Assembly: GCA_002730485.1 (NCBI GenBank)
Contig: PCAH01000072.1
Location: forward strand, 1-9,810
Source: Dehalococcoidia bacterium
GTDB taxonomy: Bacteria > Chloroflexota > Dehalococcoidia > UBA3495
DNA: 9,810 bases
Reading direction: 5' to 3'
The notes beneath the pieces were generated by a model. That model did no database searches and had not been told where the DNA came from. It saw nothing but the letters and a program-made list of their open reading frames with translations. The stretch's first letter is position 1. Each line of letters starts with the position of its first letter. Both the position numbers and the translations under genes were made by a program. Shown in pieces: positions 5,844 to 9,810 of the stretch.

Positions 5844-6674
5844 ATGACCGAGCGTAACACCGAATCAGTGGTGTCCAGCACCAAGGCCTACTATGACGGC
5901 CCCGCAGATCAGATATATCGCACCATCTGGGGCGACAATATCCATCTGGGCGTGCCCTGTGGGGATGATTGTTCCCACATAGAGGCCATGGAACATACCA
6001 ACCAGATTATGGCTGAGGCCGTGAATCTGACCCCGGATACCAAAGTGCTGGACCTTGGGTGCGGATACGGCTCAACGGCCCGCTACCTGGCTTCTGAGTA
6101 CGGCTGCCACGTTACAGCTACCAACATCAGCGAAAAGGAGTTGCAACTGGCCACTGACCGAGGCAAAGAAGCCGGCCTGGAAAACCTATTGACCTTTGAA
6201 TACGGCGACTTTCACGACCTGAAGTACCCCGACGGGTCGTTCGATATCGTCTGGAGCCAAGAAGCCTTCCTGCATGGCGTGGACAAAGCCAAGATCTTGT
6301 CCGAATGCAAGAGAGTCTTGGTTCCCGGTGGGACGCTGGTATTCACGGATATCCTAGTTAGAACCGATACCCCGGAATCTGACCGTGAGCGAATCTACGA
6401 CCGCGTGAAGTCTCCCGACATGTGGGACCTACCGGATTATCGCTGGGCGCTGGATGAGCTTGGATTCAAGGTTGGACGTGTTGAAGACTGGTCCCAGCAC
6501 GTTGCAAGATCATATGGCTGGATCAGAGACCAAGTACTTGAGAACCGGACTGGCCTCCTCGAATTGGTAGACGAAGGCACGATTGACGGAACGGTCAACG
6601 CGCTGGGCTTTTGGGTCGAGGCTGCACAGGCAAAGAAGATCGGCTGGGCCATGTTAGTGGCGCAAATCAACTGA
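5844..6674 (+). CDS. Sarcosine/dimethylglycine N-methyltransferase (last steps of betaine synthesis)
   Basis: This 276-residue class I SAM-dependent methyltransferase has motif I VLDLGCGYGSTARYL at residues 68-82, the acidic ribose ligand region TATNIS (91-96), YGDFHDLKYPDGSFD (120-134) and FDIVWSQEAFLHG (133-145). The N-terminal AYYDGPADQIYRTIWGDNIHLG (15-36) and the VWSQ(D/E)AxLH motif are characteristic of sarcosine/dimethylglycine N-methyltransferases of halophiles such as Aphanothece and Ectothiorhodospira, which turn sarcosine and dimethylglycine into glycine betaine in the cytoplasm. The next gene supplies the earlier methylations, which strongly supports the call. The ATG at 5844 follows GGAGGGG by 12 bases, a rather long spacing; an ATG at 5833 opens only a four-codon frame. 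The alternative is a related phosphoethanolamine or tocopherol-type methyltransferase, but the paired gene makes this unlikely. Confidence 0.85.
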   Translation: MTERNTESVVSSTKAYYDGPADQIYRTIWGDNIHLGVPCGDDCSHIEAMEHTNQIMAEAVNLTPDTKVLDLGCGYGSTARYLASEYGCHVTATNISEKELQLATDRGKEAGLENLLTFEYGDFHDLKYPDGSFDIVWSQEAFLHGVDKAKILSECKRVLVPGGTLVFTDILVRTDTPESDRERIYDRVKSPDMWDLPDYRWALDELGFKVGRVEDWSQHVARSYGWIRDQVLENRTGLLELVDEGTIDGTVNALGFWVEAAQAKKIGWAMLVAQIN

Positions 6675-6693
6675 GCCGACAGAGGAAAGAGAT

Positions 6694-7467
6694 ATGTCAT
6701 TAGATAGAAAAACAACAGATAAGAACAGTGATCTTTTCATAGAGGAATATACCTCTGAATTCGTGGGACGCTGGGATGAACTCATCGACTGGAAAAAACG
6801 TGGCGAATCCGAAGGAGGATTCTTTGAGCGCATTCTAAAAGCGAATGGCGCCGAGACCGTCCTTGATATCGCCAGCGGCACCGGTTACCACACCGTGACA
6901 CTCAACATGAACGGCTTTGATTGCACAGGTTCGGACGGTTCCGCCAACATGATTTCCAAGGCCAAAGAAAATGCAGAGCGGTTCGGACAAGACGATGTCC
7001 GTCTTGAAGTAGCCCAATGGACATCACTCTCTGAAACGTTCACCGACGAGAAATTCGACGCCATTGTCTGCCTTGGTAACGCGTTCACCCACCTGTTCAA
7101 CGACGATGAGCGACGACAGGCAATGGGAGAGATCTACGGCCTACTTAACCCCGGCGGCGTGGCAATCATCGACCACCGCAATTATGACTCCATCCTCGAC
7201 AACGGTTTCACCTCAAAACATGAGTCCTACTACCTGGGTGATACCGTCGATATTAGGCCCGAATCAGTCAGCGAAGACGGCGTCCGCTTCCGGTACTCCT
7301 ACTCAGACGGTTCAGTCCACCACCTCACTCTCTGCCCCATCAGGCAGGAGTATGTAACCGAGCTGCTAACGGATACCGGATTCAAACAGGTGGAGCGATA
7401 CGGGGACTTCGAGGCCGACTACGACCACTATGACCCCGACTTCATCGTGCAGGTCGCAACCAAGTAG
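6694..7467 (+). CDS. Glycine/sarcosine N-methyltransferase (first steps of betaine synthesis)
   Basis: This 257-residue class I methyltransferase has motif I VLDIASGTGYHTVTL at residues 56-70 and the SAM-binding Asp81 in GSDGS. Several segments are diagnostic of bacterial glycine/sarcosine N-methyltransferase: FVGRWDELIDWKKRGESEGG (23-42), CLGNAFTHLF (126-135), DHRNYDSILDNGFTSKH (160-176), VRFRYSYSDGSVHHL (197-211) and the C-terminal YGDFEADYDHYDPDF (236-250). It methylates glycine to sarcosine and dimethylglycine with SAM; the upstream gene completes betaine. Length matches the family (about 260-280). The start ATG has AGAGGA 7 bases upstream and lies 19 bp after the previous stop, so the two are co-translated from one mRNA. 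The order, second-step enzyme first, is less common than the reverse. The stop is 34 bp before the bidirectional terminator. Confidence 0.92.
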   Translation: MSLDRKTTDKNSDLFIEEYTSEFVGRWDELIDWKKRGESEGGFFERILKANGAETVLDIASGTGYHTVTLNMNGFDCTGSDGSANMISKAKENAERFGQDDVRLEVAQWTSLSETFTDEKFDAIVCLGNAFTHLFNDDERRQAMGEIYGLLNPGGVAIIDHRNYDSILDNGFTSKHESYYLGDTVDIRPESVSEDGVRFRYSYSDGSVHHLTLCPIRQEYVTELLTDTGFKQVERYGDFEADYDHYDPDFIVQVATK

Positions 7468-7501
7468 CAATCACGTCTGACCGCAAGATCAACTCGCAAA
7501 C

Positions 7502-7540
7502 AAAAAGACCGGCACCGTTAATTCGGGGCCGGTCTTTTTT
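7502..7540. terminator. Bidirectional intrinsic terminator between convergent operons
   Basis: AAAAAGACCGGC (7502-7513) pairs perfectly with GCCGGTCTTTTT (7528-7539); after one mismatch, CCG/CGG (7515-7517 and 7524-7526) extends the stem to a 6-base loop. The A-run on one side and T-run on the other give a U-tract in both directions. It lies 35 bp after the glycine methyltransferase stop (plus) and 26 bp after the E1-beta stop (minus), so it serves both operons. Confidence 0.92.
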
Positions 7541-7565
7541 CGTTGCTGATTAGTAGCTGCTGAGT

Positions 7566-8606
7566 CTACCGGTTCAACAGTTTCTTGACTGTGGCGATCA
7601 CCCGCGCCTCGTTAGGCATGTACTCATTTTCCATGGCCCTGCTGTAAGGAACCGGAGTGTGGGGAGCGGTGACCCGGGAAGGCGGAGCGTCCAGGTAATC
7701 GAATACCTCTTCGGCCACGCGAGAGCAGATCTCAGAGGCCATGCTGCAGACTGGAGTGTCTTCGTCCACAACTATCAGACGGTGGGTCTTCTGGACCGAC
7801 TCATTGATGTGGTCGTAATCGATGGGTGACACACTCAGCAGGTCAACCACCTCGCAGCTGATCCCCTCTTTGGCCAGTTCTTCGGCGGCAGCAACGGCTG
7901 TCCAGGTCATCTTGGAGATTCCCACCAGGGTGATATCGGTACCCTCGCGCACGGTGCGGGCTTTCCCCAGAGGCAGCACATAAGGCTCTTCAGGCACGGG
8001 ACCTGAGATTCCATAGAGACCCTTGTGCTCAAAGAACACAATCGGGTCGTCGTCACGGATGGACGCGGCCAGCAGGCCCTTGGCGGTGTAAGCATCTGAA
8101 GGACAGACACCCTTCAACCCCGGGAAATGGCTGAAGATGGAGTAGTAGGACTCGGAGTGCTGGGCGGCGGCTCCGAAACCGGCGCCAATACGGGTCATCA
8201 TGGTGAATGGCACCTTGACCTGCCCGCCGAACATGTAGCGCATCTTGGCGGCGTTGTTGACCAACTGGTCCATGCAGACACCGATGAAGTCGATGAACAT
8301 CAACTCGGCCACGGCCCGGAGACCGGTGGATGAGGCGCCGATGGCCGCGCCGATGAAGGCGGCTTCTGACAGGGGAGTATCTAGAACGCGGTCTTTGCCG
8401 AACTGCTGAATCAGGCCAACGGTGGTTCGGAACGGTCCACCCCAGGCGTCTTCAACGCCCTGGTCCTGGCGGCCAGCCCCTCCGGCGATCTCCTCGCCCA
8501 TGATGATTACGTTCTCGTCTAGTTCCATCTCCTGACGGAGACATTCGTTGATGGCTTCCCTGAATTGGATCTCACGGGTGCCAGTTGTTTGCAATGTGGT
8601 CGTCAT
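7566..8606 (-). CDS. acoB: Thiamine-diphosphate 2-oxoacid dehydrogenase E1 beta subunit, acetoin-dehydrogenase-like
   Basis: This 346-residue protein is the beta chain of an alpha2beta2 E1, which with E2 and E3 cleaves acetoin or decarboxylates a 2-oxoacid and passes the acyl group to lipoyl-E2. It shows QFREAINECLRQEMELDENV (14-33), MGEEIAGGAG (36-45), EDAWGG (52-57), DTPLSEAAFIGAAIG (76-90) with Glu81 as the residue that activates the thiamine pyrimidine ring, ELMFIDF (101-107), MRYMFGG (122-128), AAQHSESYYSIFSH (147-160) and APHTPVPYS (314-322). The GAG...EDAWGG insert and AAQHS segment resemble AcoB more than pyruvate dehydrogenase PdhB, but the substrate cannot be fixed by eye. The ATG at 8606 has AAGGAGA at good spacing and starts 51 bp after the alpha stop. 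The reading order is alpha then beta, ending at the terminator. Confidence 0.88.
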   Translation of the reverse strand: MTTTLQTTGTREIQFREAINECLRQEMELDENVIIMGEEIAGGAGRQDQGVEDAWGGPFRTTVGLIQQFGKDRVLDTPLSEAAFIGAAIGASSTGLRAVAELMFIDFIGVCMDQLVNNAAKMRYMFGGQVKVPFTMMTRIGAGFGAAAQHSESYYSIFSHFPGLKGVCPSDAYTAKGLLAASIRDDDPIVFFEHKGLYGISGPVPEEPYVLPLGKARTVREGTDITLVGISKMTWTAVAAAEELAKEGISCEVVDLLSVSPIDYDHINESVQKTHRLIVVDEDTPVCSMASEICSRVAEEVFDYLDAPPSRVTAPHTPVPYSRAMENEYMPNEARVIATVKKLLNR

Positions 8607-8657
8607 CTGTTTCTCCTTGAGTGGGTCTTGGTGCGGTGGTAGGGGTGGATAGTCGGA

Positions 8658-9665
8658 CTAGACCGACATGTTCACGCCCCGTTTCATCATTTCCACTGGG
8701 TAGTCGACGTACACATCGTCGTACAACTCAACCGGTTCCGGCAGAGGACTCTCGTCTGCAAATTTGACCGCCTCCTCCATGAGCGCCTCGGCTTCGGCGT
8801 CCATCTGATCCAGCTCTTCAGCCGTGATGTCTCCCTGGGGGATCACAACGTCGCGGAACTGCTTCAGCGGGTCACGGGCGCGCCAATGGTCCTCTTCCTC
8901 TTGGGAACGGTAGGTCAGAGGGTTATCGAAGACCGTATGCCCGTAGTAGCGGTACGTCTGGGCTTCAATGAGGGATGGCCCTTCGCCTGCTCTGGCCCTG
9001 GCAACGGCCTGGGCGGCAGCGTCGTAAACAGCGAAGACGTCCATGCCGTCGACGTTGATGCCAGGCATGTCGTAGCCCTGGGCGCGGTCGGCAACGTGGG
9101 TGGTTGAAACTCCATACTCACTGGGAGTGGACATGGCGTAGCCATTGTTCTCACAGAGGAAGATCACCGGCAGTTTCCAGACCGAGGCCAGGTTCATGGA
9201 CTCGTGGAGCACTCCTTGGCTGGACGCGCCGTCACCGAAGAAAGCGACGGCCACCTTGCCGTTCTTCTTGACCTTGGACGTTAACGCGGCGCCGACGGCC
9301 AATGGGATGCTGGCGCCCACGATCCCGTTTGTCCCAAGCATGCCCTTGCTCATGTCTGAGATGTGCATGGAGCCGCCCTTGCCCTTGTTGGGGCCGGTGG
9401 AGCGGCCAAACAACTCGGCCATCATCAGCTTGGGGTCAACCCCTTTGGCAATGCAGTGTCCGTGGCCACGGTGGGTACTGCCAATGTAGTCGTCATCGTT
9501 GAGGTTGGCGCACATTCCGGTGGGAACTGCTTCTTGGCCCGCCGAGGAATGGACTGAGGCAGACATGCCCCGTTGTCCAGTCTCGGGGATTCCCCGCTCC
9601 TCAAAGTGGCGAATCGTCGTCATTGTCCTGTACAGGCTTAGTAGACCGTTGCGGTCGAGGTCCAT
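8658..9665 (-). CDS. acoA: Thiamine-diphosphate 2-oxoacid dehydrogenase E1 alpha subunit, acetoin-dehydrogenase-like
   Basis: This 335-residue protein is the thiamine-binding alpha chain partner of the beta subunit encoded just downstream. The thiamine-diphosphate/Mg motif runs from GDGASSQG (144-151) to ENN (172-174). Also seen are HRGHGHCIAKGVD (65-77), GKGGSMHISD (95-104), LGTNGIVGASIPLAVGAAL (110-128), NVDGMDVFAVYDAA (204-217) and the loop TYRYYGHTVFDNP (237-249), where the family usually has a Ser-containing phosphorylation loop and this protein has Thr. RGHGHCIAKG is typical of acetoin dehydrogenase AcoA. The length is usual for acetoin-type E1 alpha (about 325-335). The ATG at 9665 has GGAGGG 4-6 bases upstream. 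No E2 or E3 gene follows within the operon, so they must be encoded elsewhere. A branched-chain or pyruvate role remains possible. Confidence 0.88.
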   Translation of the reverse strand: MDLDRNGLLSLYRTMTTIRHFEERGIPETGQRGMSASVHSSAGQEAVPTGMCANLNDDDYIGSTHRGHGHCIAKGVDPKLMMAELFGRSTGPNKGKGGSMHISDMSKGMLGTNGIVGASIPLAVGAALTSKVKKNGKVAVAFFGDGASSQGVLHESMNLASVWKLPVIFLCENNGYAMSTPSEYGVSTTHVADRAQGYDMPGINVDGMDVFAVYDAAAQAVARARAGEGPSLIEAQTYRYYGHTVFDNPLTYRSQEEEDHWRARDPLKQFRDVVIPQGDITAEELDQMDAEAEALMEEAVKFADESPLPEPVELYDDVYVDYPVEMMKRGVNMSV

Positions 9666-9738
9666 GGTCCCTCCTATCCTCCCCGGGGTCTTCCGGCGAA
9701 AGGATGGTGATTTGGGTTTGCGAGGCTGATTTTCGACA

Positions 9739-9766
9739 ATGGTAGCATGCCGCCTAACGATGTCAA
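9739..9766 (-). promoter_or_regulatory. Sigma70-like promoter of the acoA-acoB operon
   Basis: The minus strand has a perfect TTGACA (9766-9761) and TACCAT (9744-9739, four of six) with 16 bp between them. Transcription would start near 9732 and leave a leader of about 67 bases before the GGAGG ribosome site and the ATG at 9665. The rest of 9666-9810 shows no coding sequence or RNA gene that I can support. Confidence 0.5.
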
Positions 9767-9810
9767 CCTGAAACGACTACCACTTGGAGATGTTGCCCAC
9801 GAATGATCCC

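Noticed and set aside
5833..5847. Four-codon frame (MIGI) overlapping the methyltransferase start, as a leader peptide
   Set aside because: The purine-rich ribosome site is only about one base from its ATG, too close to work well, and nothing suggests attenuation.
9666..9810. Possible gene or RNA at the right edge
   Set aside because: Only a promoter-like element was found; short open frames there are antisense shadows or run through it without a start context.
1..9810. CRISPR array, mobile element, phage or defence system
   Set aside because: No tandem repeats, transposase, integrase, nuclease or toxin-antitoxin signature was seen on either strand; every large frame is a metabolic gene or its shadow.

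Overview
The window comes from a bacterium with moderately GC-rich DNA (roughly 55 %) and Shine-Dalgarno-led genes. It holds ten genes, one of them cut by the left edge. The gene mix is a B12-dependent acyl-CoA mutase with a CoA ligase and an acyl-CoA dehydrogenase, an NHL beta-propeller protein, an SDR, glycine-betaine synthesis from glycine, and an acetoin-type dehydrogenase E1. This would suit a free-living, probably marine or salt-exposed heterotroph. A marine Chloroflexota lineage such as SAR202 is my best guess, but it rests on gene flavour only and is weak.

Layout. Positions 1-3806 (minus strand) form a compact acyl-CoA operon, transcribed right to left: mutase large subunit (3806-2181), B12-binding small subunit (2178-1753), PaaK-like AMP-forming CoA ligase (1728-328) and the N-terminus of an isovaleryl-CoA-dehydrogenase-like enzyme (293-1). 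Residues of the large subunit argue against methylmalonyl-CoA mutase. The substrate-pocket Tyr and Arg of that enzyme are Ile63 and Gln181 here, and Asp90 occupies the position of the hydroxyl-binding Asp of 2-hydroxyisobutyryl-CoA mutase (HcmA). I read the operon as activating a short branched 2-hydroxy acid to its CoA ester and rearranging it to a 3-hydroxyacyl-CoA. A good sigma70-type promoter for it lies inside a 13-bp perfect inverted repeat at 3827-3859.

Positions 3882-4757 (minus strand) encode a six-bladed NHL/SMP-30-like propeller. Between it and the next gene is a divergent control region (4758-4965) with three nested or adjacent inverted repeats and a recognisable plus-strand promoter.

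Positions 4966-7467 (plus strand) form an operon of an SDR oxidoreductase, a sarcosine/dimethylglycine N-methyltransferase and a glycine/sarcosine N-methyltransferase. The two methyltransferases together make the osmoprotectant glycine betaine from glycine, using three SAM. A bidirectional hairpin terminator at 7502-7540 separates this operon from the convergent operon on its right.

Positions 7566-9665 (minus strand) hold the two E1 subunits (beta, then alpha further right) of a thiamine-diphosphate 2-oxoacid/acetoin dehydrogenase. They have a sigma70-like promoter at 9739-9766, and no E2 or E3 gene lies in the transcription unit. I saw no tRNA, rRNA, CRISPR array, insertion sequence or phage gene.
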